From: Flaccisagitta enflata
Lineage: Eukaryota; Chaetognatha; Sagittoidea; Aphragmophora
Length of the DNA stretch: 64,000 nt
Reading direction: 5' to 3'
Assembly: GCA_965153355.1 (NCBI GenBank)
Contig: OZ231127.1
Coordinates: 43,276,001 to 43,340,000 of the forward strand
The notes below the pieces were generated by a model that worked only from the letters and a program-made list of their open reading frames with translations, did not search any database and had not been told where the DNA came from. Positions 38,361 through 48,424 of the stretch are shown one piece after another. A program made the translations under genes and the position numbers. The first letter of the stretch is position 1; every line of letters starts with the position of its first letter.

Positions 38361-38469
38361 GCAACTGTCATTCAATGTTTGTCATTTTAAGAAAAATGCC
38401 AAGTTGTGTGCTGTTGGGCGGCAGCAGTAATGCAATAACCACCCATTAATGCCCAAAAAAAAGTCGCAA

Positions 38470-38884
38470 AAGCGTTAGATGGTCAGCAGTACCCGCACCC
38501 TGCCAAAGTAGGCTGTCTTGGAAGTTGAGGGGGAGCAGGGCAGCGGCCCCAAAGAGGTTGATGCTATCACACATAAGGAGAATTTTCTCGTTCTCCTTCT
38601 CCTTCTCCTCCCATTTCCCAGCCTCGAGGCCCAAATCCCAGTCTTGAGGCCAAAATCCCTTAAGGCTGTAATTTGGGCCTTTGGATTGGTGTTTGGGCCT
38701 TGAGGCTGGAATCTGGGTCTTTGGGTTGGGATTTGGGCCTCAAGACTGGGATTTGAGCCTGGAGGCTGAGATATGGGCCTTAAGGCTGGGGGGAGGGGGG
38801 TACAAAGGAGAAGGAGAAGGAGAAAATTCCCCATATGTGTGAAAGCACAGGTCATCGACCCCTTCGGGGCCGCTGCCCAAAAAG
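38470..38884. mobile_element. family P element, GTTGATGC subtype
   Basis: GGCAGCGGCCCCAAAGAGG and GATGCTATCACACATA face TATGTGTGAAAGCACAGGTC and CCTTCGGGGCCGCTGCCC. The core is a ~22-bp tandem of GGCCCAAATCCCAGTCTTGA in both orientations, bordered by inverted (TTCTCC)n and (GGAGAA)n runs. Confidence 0.82.
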
Positions 38885-39167
38885 TAGTTTGACCAATCGA
38901 TGGATGGACAGATGGACGGACAGATGGGCAGATAGACAGACAAATGGACAAAGCAGGTCGGACGCATCTGAAAAAAAATTTGAAGGATTTATATGTGCGT
39001 CACTTGATTGGTTGGTTAGTTAGTCGTGAAGGATAGTTCATAGTTGAAAGATGCACTATTTTGTAAATTCCTTTAACTAGGCACTGATAGGCAGACAAAG
39101 CCTGATATGAGATCTTAAATGCATAATATAAGGTCTTAGAGGCCTGATAAGAAGTCTGGGAGGCTTT

Positions 39168-39420
39168 TTTTAGTTGTGGATAGACAACTTAGAGGTTTTG
39201 CCTGTCTGTCTGTCTGTCTGGCCGTCAGTCCATTGGTCCATTGGTCCATTGGTCCGTTGGTCCCGGGTCATCAAGTTGAAAAGTGGGCTAACAAGTGTTT
39301 TAAATACAATTTGTGTATGTTTGTGTGTGTGTGGGATGGGGGTTGGGGTGCGGATGGGGGTTGGATGCCCCTACCCACCTGTCCACAATGATATCATGAC
39401 CCCGCATCACTTGTTTTAGT
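39168..39420 (-). mobile_element. family H element
   Basis: Hairpin AGTTGTGGATAGACAACT (39172-39189), a (TGTC)n and (CATTGGTC)n array, GTTGAAAAGTGGGCTAACA, a TGTGTGTGTG block, CACCTGTCCACAATGATATC and CATCACTTGTTTTAG end. Confidence 0.85.
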
Positions 39421-39707
39421 CCAAAAGCTTCTGGGGCTGAGAAGCTTGATTTGTCTTCGTCTGATTTGCAGTGTAAAAGGCCTGATTTGGGATCTGAAGG
39501 TCCAGATCTGTTGTCTGTTGTCTGTTGTCTGTTGTCTGAGAGGCTCAACTTGGGGTCTGAGAGGACTAGTTTGATGCTGGGGGGTATGTACAGAAAACCC
39601 TAGAAAATATGTGGAACAATCTTCGATTTTCATCCTCCTTGATATCACTGCCGTCATGATATTTCCATTCTATTTCTGCATTATGCGGCAGACTAAGTGA
39701 TAAGCTT

Positions 39708-40226
39708 ATTAGGCAGCGCCCCAAAGGGCCAATGTCCTGTAGGACATGGGTGAAATTCCAGATGTCTGTCCTTTTGTCCATACATACGTCCCCCCTGGAC
39801 TCCTCTCAGGCTCCAAATTAACCCTCTCAGACTGTAAAACAGCCCTCCCAGGCTTAAAATCAGTCCTCTCAGGCCCAAAACTCAGCTTTCTCAGGTCCAA
39901 AATTAGTTGTCTCAAGCCAAAAATCAGTCTTCTCAAAATTAAAATCAGACCGCCTGGGTGTCAATCCAGCCCTCAAAATAAACCTCTCAGGTCTCTATCT
40001 GCCCTCAGCCCAGATCTTATTTGAGCCTGTAATCAGCCCCTAAATGCCTCATTACTGCGCTCCAATCAATCAAATCAGCCCTTTAATGTTGCTTCTCAAG
40101 ATGTCTGGGGATGTCTGACAGGACATTGGCTCTTTGGGGCCGCTACCCTGCTCTCACTCCACTACTTCAGCAAATCTCTCCAACCAGGGCATCGGGTACC
40201 ACTGACCATGTGCAATCCTTGGATGA
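39708..40226. mobile_element. family P element, GTCCTGTAGGACA subtype
   Basis: GGCAGCGCCCCAAAGGGCC and AATGTCCTGTAGGACATGGG on the left. GATGTCTGACAGGACATTGG, CTCTTTGGGGCCGCTACCC, CTGCTCTCACTCCACTA and GACCATGTGCAATCCTTGG on the right. The core is a CTCTCAGGCCCAAAACTCAG-type ~20-bp tandem (39800-40010). Confidence 0.85.
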
Positions 40227-40820
40227 TTACTTTAAAACTGGTTCCTTCTCAGTCTTAATCTACTGTCAGTCTGTCACTGATATGTGCCTCACGGATGAAT
40301 GAAAGAATAAATTCGTGAATGAATGAATGAATGAATTAATGAATTAAGGAATAGATTAAAGAATTAACGGGATTGATTGATTGATGAATTACTACATAAA
40401 GAGGTTAAACAAATGGTAATAGTGGCAGCCCTGAAGGAGTCAATGACCTATGGTTCCACACATTTTTTCCAATTTTTGGGCAGCGGCCCCTAAGCAGTTG
40501 ATGACCTATGTTTTCACATAGGGGGAAATTTCTCCTTCTCCTCCAGCGTAGCCCCCCCCCATTTGAATCCTGGTCTCAAGGCCCAATTCCAGTCTTGAGG
40601 CTCAAATCCCAGTATTGAAGCTCTAATCCAAATTTCGAGGTTCAAATCCCAATCTTGAAGCTCAAATCCAAATCACCAGGCTCAAATCCCATTCTCGAGG
40701 CTCAAATCCTACTCTCAAGGCTCGAATCCCAGTCTCAAGGCTCAAATCCTAGCTTTGAAGCTTAAATCCCAGCTCTGAGGCTCACATCCTTCTCTGGAGG
40801 TTCACATCCCAGCTCCATTA

Positions 40821-41412
40821 CTATCTTGGAAATAAAAAATCTTTACACATTGAAAATTGATTGATTTATTGATGTGAAAATGGATACAAACTGATTAGAA
40901 AGTCATCAATATTTAGTGTGAGGCCCTTTTGACTGAACCACACCCGCCATTTGTCCGGGAAGGATTTTGTAGAGCTTTTTGAGGTATTCTAGGGTAATGA
41001 CCATCCAGACCACTCTCGTCATTTTCTTGATCCTTTTTCTTTACTACATTTAGACTTAAAGCTCCAAAGAGACTCAAGAAGTTATAGAAAAATTGGTGAC
41101 ATAAATGAAGCCCCCAAATTTGCAAGCAGTCTAAGCAAATTGCATCTGTCTATCTCAATGCGTTTAGAAGTAATTCGGTAATGAGTGAAATGATATCATT
41201 TGAAAATTGTGAAGAAATAGCAAAAGCAAAATTGAAATATTTCATTCAAAGTTTAACAACTTTTGAACGCATTGAGTTAAAGAGATGCAATTTGCGTAGA
41301 CTGCTTGCAAATTTGAAGGGCTTTATTTATGTCACCAATTTTTTAAAGATCGAGCTAATGTAACCAGAGATATTAGTTAAAACAAGTGTAAAGATTTCTA
41401 TTTCCAAGATAG
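40821..41412. mobile_element. Tc1/mariner-like element T1, 592 bp
   Basis: Inverted ends CTATCTTGGAAATAAAAAAT and ATTTCTATTTCCAAGATAG (about 27 bp matched), flanked by TA (40819-40820, 41413-41414), the target duplication of Tc1/mariner. It contains the last part of a transposase-like frame on the minus strand. Much of the rest is an internal inverted repeat (AGTCTAAGCAAATTGCATCT against AGATGCAATTTGCGTAGACT). Confidence 0.88.
40906..41013 (-). pseudogene. C-terminal remnant of a Tc1-like transposase
   Basis: On the minus strand the frame reads ITLEYLKKLYKILPGQMAGV and ends GPHTKY before TGA at 40906-40908. The Tc1 family transposase C-terminus typically has an E-x-L-x-x-L-x-x-S/L-M-P segment, a basic/small segment and a terminal G-x-x-TKY. 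The catalytic core is absent, so it cannot encode an active enzyme. It is much shorter than the usual ~340 residues. Confidence 0.7.
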
Positions 41413-41685
41413 TATAACAGCATAGGTCATCTGCCCCTTTGGGGCCGCTGCCGCTCTAACCACCTCACACTCACATGAACTCACAGAGGGTAACTGGTAC
41501 CGCTAACCATCTAACGTTTTTGTGAATATATATACCCCCCAGCCTCAATTTAGGCCTCTCAGACCACAAATAGGGTCCCTCAAAACACAAATCTGGCTGC
41601 TCAATTGCCAAATCAGGCCTTTCACACCACAAATGAGACCTCCAGGACCCCAAATCAAGCTAAAAATTAGGTCTTTTGGACTAAA

Positions 41686-41920
41686 TGATGCCGAATACAC
41701 AGCTACCCTAGTCGCGTGCAAGTGGGCAGGGGCAGTGATGAAGGTCACCAGGGCATTTGCGCAGGAGCAGTGAGCGTGAAATGCCCAAAAAGTAATAAGT
41801 CATCCGATTGCACATGGTCAACGGTACCTGATGTCCTGCTCAGAGTGATGAGCTGAAGAAGTGGAGTGAGAGCAGGGCAGCGGCCTCAAAGAGCCGATGT
41901 CCTGTAGGACACATTTTTTT
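41686..41920. mobile_element. partial family H joined to partial family P
   Basis: GATGCCGAATACACAGCTAC, CTAGTCGCGTGCAAGTGGGC and GGCAGTGATGAAGG form a 5' part of H (41686-41780). Then GATTGCACATGGTCAACGG, ATGTCCTGCTC, AGGGCAGCGGCCTCAAAGAG and GATGTCCTGTAGGACACA form one P arm (41812-41912), which stops at the F3 right arm. Confidence 0.7.
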
Positions 41921-42647
41921 GAGCTCTTTAAAATAAGCCTAAGTCAAGATCATTTGCTTAACTCGTCTTCGACATAGAAACTCACAATGAAAATAACATC
42001 AACTTTGGACGAGTGTTGCTCCTAAACAAATTGAGCAATTGAACTCAACTTGGGCTCATTTTAAAGAGCAGACAAGGCTCTTTAAAATGAGCCCAAGTTG
42101 AGGTCATTTGCTCAATTCGTTTAGGAGATATAGGCTTTAGAAGTTACCTTATCTAATGGAAATTGCATAATGTGGCCTGTACTTACAACCTATGACAAAA
42201 TGGATGTTGGAAGAAAAGTTTGTAAGCGAATTTTTTTGCCCCTATTTTATCGGAAATCTCCATGCAGTTACTGAGCATGGGGAAATGGTTTTGAAAGGTG
42301 TCTCTGCCGTAAGTCTTTTACCAGATGGATTAACAGGGTGCACCGTTACTTTTTTGTAACGGTGACTCAAAAAATGAACCTTAATTCTTTGCAAAAGTAT
42401 AGAGTGCGACCTATCAAATGAAAGGGAATTTTGCATAGATTAACAATATAGAATCAGAAATTTAGTCAACACATCCCAGAAGAATCTGCATTGAAATTAG
42501 GTCTATTTTTTTCTGATTTTGAAGGTTACTCAAAAAGCGCTCAGGGAATGATTTTGTTTTTGCTGGTTACATGCTCTTACACCCCAATACTGCTCAAAAT
42601 TGCAGAAAACCCCACAGTTATATGACTTTTCACTCAGAATTGTTTTA

Positions 42648-43426
42648 CAGTATGATTGTTTTCGTTTGTAACATTTCATGACAACATAACTTTTAAAGTT
42701 GTAGAGATAATCATATTCTGAAAAAAGATAGTGAAAGATATTGAAAATCATTTTATAGTATCAGAATCCCAAAACTTTTTAACAAAATTTGGATCCAGAT
42801 TTCTTACTATTTGTTGTAAGTCATATTTGGCTAAAATGAACTGCTCTTCATGTTTTGTGATAAACTGTTTTTCTTTGCATCGCTTTTATTTCTAAACGAT
42901 TTGACCTACAAATACCAGGTTGGTCTCAAATAAAAGATAATTTGAAGTAGTTTTAGAAAATAAAAAGAAAAAAACCTGTTTGGAAACACATATCATACAA
43001 AACATGAAAGAAATGAGATCATTTTTAAAAATTTTACAAAAGTATATGCCTATAGTTAATAAATTGTATTCAAAACATCAAATCAGTGCTTACTCATCAG
43101 AAAACCTTAAAACTAGATCAAATTATCTTTCATTTGAGACCAATCTGGCATCTGTAGCTCAAACCGTTTAGAAATGAGAACAATTTAAAGGTAAACAGTC
43201 CATCTGTTAAATTTTCTCAAATTTTTCATTTTTATAACTTGTCAAGTTGGTCCTGTAGTTTACTTTTTTCACAAGAGAATCAGATTTTTCTAAATAGATC
43301 CTTTGATCGATATGTTATAAAATGTATTTTCATAGTCTTTTAGGAACTTTTTTCAGAATTCGATTGTTTCAATTACTTTAAGAATTATGTCGTCATGAAA
43401 TGTTACAAATGAAAACAATCATACTG
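42648..43426. mobile_element. fold-back element F4, 779 bp, TA insertion
   Basis: Ends CAGTATGATTGTTTTCGTTT and GAAAACAATCATACTG, flanked by TA (42646-42647, 43427-43428). The arms are inverted copies over most of their length, e.g. GTCTCAAATAAAAGATAATT against AATTATCTTTCATTTGAGAC. The CAGT start and TA duplication fit Tc1/mariner-type insertion. It interrupts the F3 right arm, whose uninterrupted form is visible in the left arm at about 37245. Its words near 43125-43175 match the left part of element T2 at 62.54 kb. Confidence 0.85.
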
Positions 43427-43441
43427 TAAAAAGCACAGTGG

Positions 43442-44529
43442 GTCAAGAGGGCTCACATTTTGGCCAAAAAAAGTTCCTTACGATTAAGAAAATTAACAAC
43501 GTCGAATGCGTTAAACCTTTCAAACAAGAAAACGTTTGACTGACATGAGGAAATGAATAAAAGACACTTTAAACAGTCACGTAGACCAAATTGACATTAA
43601 GATGGAGCCACGGATCAACAATCCAACGGACCAACAGACCGAGACTGGAGGACTGATTTACTTGTAGAGTCGCGTTGCACGCGACCAAAAAAACTAACAC
43701 AAACAAGTGGACCGATAGAATCTTTGTCAGACTGACTGACGTAGTTGATGTCCGCTGTGCGGATTTCAAGGGACACATTTTATTTGCTATATTCTGTTGA
43801 AGCCAATGAAGAAAAAAAAATGGAGGCGCTGTGAATTGGCATCGGCTATAGACAGAATTGCCTTAACGGTGGGTCTGTTTTAGCAGGGTTCGACTACATG
43901 GTTGAACCCCGCAACAACAAATGTCAAGGGACCTACGAATGTTAGCTGTTGTGGCAAATATCTGTTATTGCCATTAAAAGGATTATAAAAAATAACAAGG
44001 AAACACCAAAACTTTAGATCCACTACCAGCGGATTGCCGATACTCTTTCACTAGCGTGTCACTGTAATCCTAATCATTCAGGTGATCTCCCAACACGCGT
44101 CGCACATGAGCTGAAATTCAACGTCAAAAACAGTCTTTATCAATGCAAACAAGTCTGTGGTCACATGACTTCTTTGCAGTGCAGTGGTGGTAAGTTCCCA
44201 AGTGATCTAACAAGTCAAGGTAGGACAAGTTAGGACCGGCGTTGTTTGCTTGTTAAAGCTGGTAAGCTGGCATTGTTTGTAAACTTTGTATCGTAAGACC
44301 ACATCATTTACTAACGTGCCACTCCCCATTTTTGCATTGGATAAGGGGGAGGAAAAGAAAGATGAAACTCCTGTATTAACAATTGAAAAATCAAGCGTGA
44401 CACGGAAGTGGTTCCTGTTGTCTCAGGAGCCTTTCATTTAAAATCTAGTGAGCCATCCGAAACACATTGCACATATGTATGTCCAAGCAGAATTGACGAC
44501 CGTCCCGTTTTATACAAGACTTGCTTAAG
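43442..44529. other. no gene seen; family H remnant at 43600-43690
   Basis: At 43600-43690 a GGACCAACAGACCGAGAC array remnant precedes hairpin AGTCGCGTTGCACGCGACC (43668-43686) in plus orientation. The rest is unique sequence. Confidence 0.55.
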
Positions 44530-44531
44530 TA

Positions 44532-45139
44532 CTATCTTGGTCAAAATAAGAGTCCTTGCCATTGAATTTAGTTCTTAAACCTTGAATATTCATCAGAAAA
44601 ACCTGTTTTTTTATTATGGAAGTTTATTTTAGCGTATTTTGGCACTAGATATTGCTTGTACAGTGATTGTTTTACTCTCATATAGCAGCATCAATGATTT
44701 GAGTGTGACAGGTTTCTTATCTCTTTTATCTGTTTTTGTATCTAATTTTGTGGTAAGGCTTGTACTAATTTTGTTGTAAAATCTAAACGATTTGAGCAAA
44801 TGAGCTCTGGTTGGTGGCAAATGAAAGCTCTTTTGAAGCTCTTTACAACGGTCACCAATTTTCTTATGTTTCTATAATTTCTATTTATAGAAAATATCCA
44901 AATGAAGCTGCTGGAATTTCAAAAACAGAAATCAATGATTTTTACCTTGGAGATCAAAATGAGTCATTTTACTCATTCTGCTGTAAAATCTGAACAAATT
45001 GAGCTACAGGGGTCTGCTTGGTGCCGTTAGATCTCATTTTTGCAGAGCTCTCTAATGGTCACCAATTTATATATGTTTTATTGAATAATCTAGCCACAAT
45101 GTAAGAAAACATGCCGGACTCTTAATTTGACCAAGATAG
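44532..45139. mobile_element. Tc1/mariner-like element T3, 608 bp
   Basis: Ends CTATCTTGGTCAAAATAAGA and TCTTAATTTGACCAAGATAG, flanked by TA (44530-44531, 45140-45141). The outer word CTATCTTGG is the same as in T1 and nearly that of T2. The interior carries two related stretches (TGTAAAATCT, GCTCTNTNNNGGTCACCAAT). No transposase remnant can be supported. Confidence 0.85.
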
Positions 45140-45141
45140 TA

Positions 45142-45645
45142 GATCTCGTCTGAGTACCCAACATGCGTAAATTCCATCATTTGCACTTAGAGGTTGCTTC
45201 TTGACTTCCTAACAGGTAACTACCATTTCGAAAAAAACAGTATCAACCCATCAAATGGGGACTGCACGCTGTCGAATTCAGCAGGTAAATGAAAGAACAG
45301 AAAAAAAAGAAATGGATGAACAAGGTCTCAATGAGCAAGTAACTTGGTGGGTTTTTCTTCCCCTCTTTTCCCATCACATCTCATCCACCTTTCCTCACTA
45401 AAGTGAAAAACTCATTTGCGTACAATTTATCATTCGTTGTCAGGTATCATTCAACCTCACGAGCAGGGAAAATTATCCTTCCAAGCAACAGAATTGGATA
45501 TTTGTCGTAAGATCTGCGAAACTCTGTCAACTTGCAAAGGTAAGATGCTATTGTTTTCCTTTTAAGCCGCGTGCCAGCATCCCATCGTGGATAGCCGTGT
45601 TTCCAGCCTTATTTTTTCTTTTCTTTGTTATCTGTCGCTTAACAA
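45142..45645. other. no gene seen
   Basis: Unique AT-leaning sequence. Nothing is recognised. Confidence 0.4.
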
Positions 45646-45647
45646 TA

Positions 45648-46016
45648 ACAGGTCTCACATAATTAGACGGAAAAGTAAAATGATCAATATAGATAGTAAA
45701 AATGCCCTCAGGGATGGAAGGAATAAAAAAAAAAAAAAAAAAACCGTCACTCTTCATGTTATGCAGTTGGTGGATGCGGGGAGTCAGTCACAACAATAAG
45801 AAGAGTGTGTCAATTCCAAGTTTGATTACCTTTCGCTTATCAGCATATTTAGTTTCATTAGGGGATAGACGTTTATTTTTTGGGCATTTTTTTGCATTAT
45901 GTTGATAAAATGAACACAAATTAGTGATAAACATCGCTTGGATGGTTTATATCTCCATTTTTAACCCTCTCTTCAACGAATTTTTATCTCTTTCCGCCTA
46001 ATTTTGTGAGACCTGT
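45648..46016. mobile_element. element G, 369-bp TA-flanked MITE
   Basis: Ends ACAGGTCTCACATAATTAGA and CCTAATTTTGTGAGACCTGT, flanked by TA (45646-45647, 46017-46018). Non-coding. The inner ACAAAATTAGGCG word of the right end is identical to that of element B at 34290. Confidence 0.85.
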
Positions 46017-46018
46017 TA

Positions 46019-46482
46019 GCAACTCTTTCTTTCTGTCTGACAACATGTAAATTATTTTCACAGCTTTTACGTGGACCAAGGCCTGGAAAATATGCTATCT
46101 GAAGAAGTCCAAATTCCACGGTGGATGGGTCCCAATTAATCATACAAATACAGAAAATGAACATTTTGGACATGTCAGTGGGGTTTGCAATTAGCCTTTA
46201 CCGAACGATCATAATTTTGTTTAAATCTATGCCAAAAATAGACCCTGAATGCGAGGCAATAATCGCAGTTTTTGCAAAGGAAGTCTATTGTTTGATGGCT
46301 CTGAAATTTGAGCTATTTCCTTTTAAAATTGAAAACAGTTACATTTTGAAAAAAAATTTGCGAACTTACGCTTTCTCTTTGCTGCTCATCAAAAAATTTA
46401 TGCCACCCTACTCAATTTGCTTATTGAAATGGAATTAAGTTTGAGGAAAAATATGTTGTTGCAGTTTCTTTCAGACTTATTG
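46019..46482. other. no gene seen
   Basis: A 105-codon open frame (46121-46438, plus) has no recognisable motif, no splice framing and ordinary AT-rich composition. I do not call it. Confidence 0.4.
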
Positions 46483-46875
46483 CACAGTGGCCCAAAAGGG
46501 CTGATGTTGTGTTGAACAAAGTGGTGAATTTTTATATGTGTTTCTATTTGTATGTGCGTCCATCTGCCCCCTTCGCAACCCCCGCCCCTCTAGGTCTAAA
46601 AAATCTAAACCTCTGAAGCCTGATATAAGCTAAGCCCTGATATCGACCCTCCGATACCTGGAATCAGCTCTTTGAGGCATGAAACCAGCTCTCTGTGGCC
46701 TGAAATTTCTTCTTAACGACCTTAACTCAGCTCTCCAAGGCCTGAAATCAGCAATTTCAGGCCAAAAATCAGCCCACTCAGACCCGAGATTTGCTCTCTC
46801 ATCTTTGGAACTATTGCCCTGTACCTATTCCATTACAGCAATGGAGCAGGGCAACGTTTACCGAGCGATCACTTG
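46483..46875. mobile_element. family P element, diverged
   Basis: AGTGGCCCAAAAGGGCTGATG starts it. The core (46590-46800) is a ~20-bp tandem of CCTGAAATCAGC units. It ends TATTGCCCTGTACC, CAATGGAGCAGGGCAACG and TTTACCGAGCGATCAC, matching the outer box of other P copies. Confidence 0.65.
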
Positions 46876-47525
46876 AGTTCATAATTTTGGAATGGACATG
46901 GACATGGACTATGAAAAGGGTGAGATACGCGCTGCTTGTCGAGACTTCGTCTCATAGAATGCTCCATGATGCCACCCAACGCGATTTATTATCCAAAAGC
47001 TGATTATTGTCATAGCTCATTTCGAATCAAGAATATGAGCAGCACAGGTCGTCTCACTTGATCCCCACTCACAAAGCTCTTTACTGAAATTACATAACAT
47101 CTTATCCTGAGAAGTTGAGTCTCGGACGAGAGAAGGAGAGGGTATTGACATAAGATGGGAAGATGAATGAAATTTGATAGAACAATGTCTAAATGAAATG
47201 AATGAAAAGAATTCAGAGTGGAAAACTCTACAAGAGTCGATTCATGATGAATGGAAAGTTTGAATGAATAAAACGAAGGGGACTTTGATAAGAGTTTTGA
47301 ACTGCAATGACGGATCAAATAGAGATTGAAACCCGCCCATAATGAAAAGCCATCTGATCTTAGGTTCCTTGATAGCATTTCTTTTGAATCTTTAATTGGT
47401 AACAAATTCAATAACACAAACTGGCCTATGACATGTATGACAGAGAATTTTGTTTGACTCTTTAGATCCGTTATTGCAGAAGCTAACTAAGTACGGTAAT
47501 CTTTTTTTTTTTCATATCAACTTAC
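46876..47525 (-). other. Robo gene intron (downstream part); no exon recognised
   Basis: Follows the donor GTAAGT at 47525-47520 on the minus strand. I looked for the second immunoglobulin domain of Robo here and did not find it. Confidence 0.5.
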
Positions 47526-47869
47526 GTGCAACTTGAAGAGAAGCATCTCGACTTCTGACTTGTCCATGAATGTTGGAGGCTTTGCAATAATATGTTCCAG
47601 TATCGGCACTCGACGACGATGATAAAGAAGATGAGGTTGACGATGAAGAGGATGAAGAGGATGATGAAGAGGATGATGATGAGGCGACGGAAACGGAGGA
47701 TGAAGAGGCAGAGGATGGGGAGGATGAAGAGGGGGAAGAGGATGAGGAAGAAGAAGAAACGCCGTCGTTTAAAGCATCTTTGGAATTTTTGGCGTATTTG
47801 ACGTGGAGAAAGAAAAGTGATCCATCTGGCATAATCATCCGGTGAGATTGGGGGTCCTGAGTTGTAGTG
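47526..47869 (-). CDS. robo: Roundabout (Robo) receptor, exon for the second half of Ig domain 1
   Basis: Robo proteins are single-pass neuronal receptors for Slit, and the first Ig domain is the main Slit-binding domain. This exon opens after TTTCCAG (47870) and ends at GTAAGT (47525). It enters in phase 2 and leaves in phase 1. It reads TTTQDPQSHRMIMPDGSLFF, LHVKYAKNSKDALNDGV, then a 50-codon Ser-rich insert (47608-47757), then ADTGTYYCKASNIHG and RSRDASLQVA. The SHRM-x-x-P-x-GSLFFL motif and the D-x-G-x-YxC strand F followed by SRxASLxVA are characteristic of Robo Ig1. The second disulfide Cys is present. The Ser insert lies in the loop before strand F, keeps the frame, and is encoded by degenerate TCN repeats. 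Other Robos have only a few residues there. Confidence 0.9.
47608..47757 (-). repeat. in-frame Ser-rich insert in Robo Ig1
   Basis: Exactly 150 nt, 50 codons, almost all Ser with a few Pro, Ala, Val, Thr and Leu. The DNA is a degenerate TCA/TCC/TCT trinucleotide tract (GAT/GAA/GAG on plus). Mixed Ser codons suggest it is not a fresh expansion. Confidence 0.85.
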
Positions 47870-48424
47870 CTGGAAAGGGAGACGAAACAAGTTTAGGAGA
47901 ACAATATCGCGTGCGCAAGAACTTATAAACAACGAGAGTGACAAAAATGAGTTGTGGAGTCGCTTATCACGCGACTACATAGAGAAAAGTAGTCAGTATG
48001 AAAGGGTCCTCATTTAAACATTTAAAATCAAGACACTGGGAGCATGGGCAACATAAACTTCAAAAGAACATTTACTTTACACTAACATTGATGATGATAT
48101 TAAGTCCTTTTCAAGAGGCATGTGAGACTGTGTGAACTGCCCAGTGAACGAACAGAGCAAACTACCACAGCCACGTTGTACAGTGTCCATTCTCCATCAA
48201 TTAGACAAAATCTTTTACCATACTTAGAGACAATGCATCGCAAGCAATGCATGAGTGCAAAAAAAGAAAAAAAAATCCAAAGCAAACTATCGCAGCCACG
48301 TATTACTGCATCGATTTCCCCATAGTCCAAGCAACAAAAAATTTCCAATGCTACGCAAACAATTTCCAACGAAAAATGTGGCGAAGCAATCTTGAAATTT
48401 TGTAGAATAACAAGCGGAACTTAC
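47870..48424 (-). other. Robo intron with a solo family H hairpin
   Basis: 555 bp between GTAAGT (48424) and TTTCCAG (47870). It holds the isolated hairpin AGTCGCTTATCACGCGACT at 47958-47976, with no array or end box nearby. Confidence 0.75.

Larger units (their letters stand above)
40473..41517. mobile_element. family P element split by a Tc1-like insertion
   Basis: Left GGGCAGCGGCCCCTAAGCAG and GATGACCTATGTTTTCACAT. The core (40560-40815) is a GGCTCAAATCCCAGTCTTGA tandem. Right GCATAGGTCATCTGCCCC, TTTGGGGCCGCTGCC and GGTAACTGGTACCGCTAACC, displaced by the 592-bp insertion at 40821-41412. A small second P fragment (GGCAGCCCTGAAGGAG) precedes it at about 40424. Confidence 0.82.
37235..43441. 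mobile_element. composite inverted-repeat structure F3, 6.2 kb
   Basis: Ends CCACTGTGCTTTT and AAAAAGCACAGTGG. The left arm (37235 to about 38400) and the right arm (about 41930-42646, resuming 43427-43441) are inverted copies over at least 600 bp. They include CGCTTTTTGAGTAAT, GATAGGTCGCACTAT and CTCAACTTGGGCTCATTTTA words. Between the arms lie several P and H elements. The right arm is itself split by element F4. I read it as an old large fold-back transposon filled by later insertions, but a segmental inversion-duplication is not excluded. Confidence 0.75.

Noticed and set aside
44629-44820. Transposase tail inside T3 (LYES segment on minus)
   Set aside because: A short resemblance to the Tc1 tail (LYESKTITVQAISSAK), but no TKY end and no DLNPIEN segment. 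Not strong enough to call.
46121-46438. 105-codon open frame on the plus strand
   Set aside because: AT-rich, no recognisable motif, no matching splice signals. The length is not surprising at this composition.
46876-47525. Second Ig domain of Robo just downstream of Ig1
   Set aside because: No Cys/Trp/Cys Ig pattern with flanking splice sites was found on the minus strand here. The exon is probably further away or outside the window.
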